This document shows, piece by piece, positions 5,109 through 5,132 of a stretch of DNA of 5,132 nucleotides. A program made the translations under genes and the position numbers. The stretch's first letter is position 1. Every line of letters starts with the position of its first letter. The notes beneath the pieces were generated by a model. That model worked only from the letters and a program-made list of their open reading frames with translations. It was not told the origin of the DNA and searched no databases. The stretch spans positions 1-5,132 of the forward strand of contig JAJZGE010000193.1 in NCBI GenBank assembly GCA_021798675.1, written 5' to 3'. This stretch comes from Pseudomonadota bacterium. GTDB lineage: Bacteria; Pseudomonadota; Gammaproteobacteria; Xanthomonadales; Rhodanobacteraceae.

Positions 5109-5132
5109 TCGCGCGGACGGCGCAGGTCGTCG

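Noticed and set aside
5109..5132. Last 24 bases after the cysteine-rich gene
   Set aside because: Too short to judge; no start codon with a ribosome-binding site or hairpin can be supported.
1..5132. Search for mobile elements, tRNA/rRNA genes, CRISPR arrays or long repeats
   Set aside because: No transposase motifs, terminal inverted repeats, cloverleaf patterns or regularly spaced repeats were seen.

Overview
The window is a GC-rich (roughly two-thirds or more G+C by eye) bacterial chromosomal segment. The protein types, the thiL-pgpA pair and the heme-uptake regulator hemP behind a Fur box suggest a gammaproteobacterium of the Xanthomonadales (Rhodanobacter/Dyella/Luteibacter/Xanthomonas-like). 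That assignment rests on recognition of protein families and base composition, not on a search.

Layout. (1) Bases 1-1330, plus strand: housekeeping thiL (thiamine-monophosphate kinase, N-terminus outside the window and an in-frame TAG at the very edge), overlapping by 4 bases with pgpA (phosphatidylglycerophosphatase A). (2) Bases 1331-1503: no intact gene, but the 3' end of a minus-strand oxidoreductase-like gene abuts a possible 3' end of a plus-strand gene. It reads as the scar of a deletion that removed the 5' halves and shared promoter of a former divergent pair. (3) Bases 1504-2994, minus strand: a Tat-exported GH29 alpha-L-fucosidase with a C-terminal galactose-binding-like domain. (4) Bases 2995-3157: intergenic region shared with the divergent gene, with a small AT-rich core. 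(5) Bases 3158-4126, plus strand: an aldo/keto reductase of the Kv-beta/YghZ type with a complete catalytic tetrad. (6) Bases 4158-4444: a textbook Fur-controlled promoter and hemP. (7) Bases 4451-4477: a strong GC hairpin just after hemP. (8) Bases 4548-5108: an unrecognised, cysteine-rich 186-residue protein, probably in the same iron-responsive transcript.

Functionally the window joins three modules: a conserved cofactor/phospholipid biosynthesis pair, a sugar-scavenging gene (periplasmic fucosidase) divergent from a cytoplasmic reductase that may or may not act on sugar-derived aldehydes, and the start of an iron/heme acquisition operon that probably continues past the right edge. No RNA gene, CRISPR array, insertion sequence or phage feature was seen. 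I find no clear new multi-gene system. The best candidates for something undescribed are the cysteine-rich protein behind hemP and the gene-decay scar at 1331-1503.
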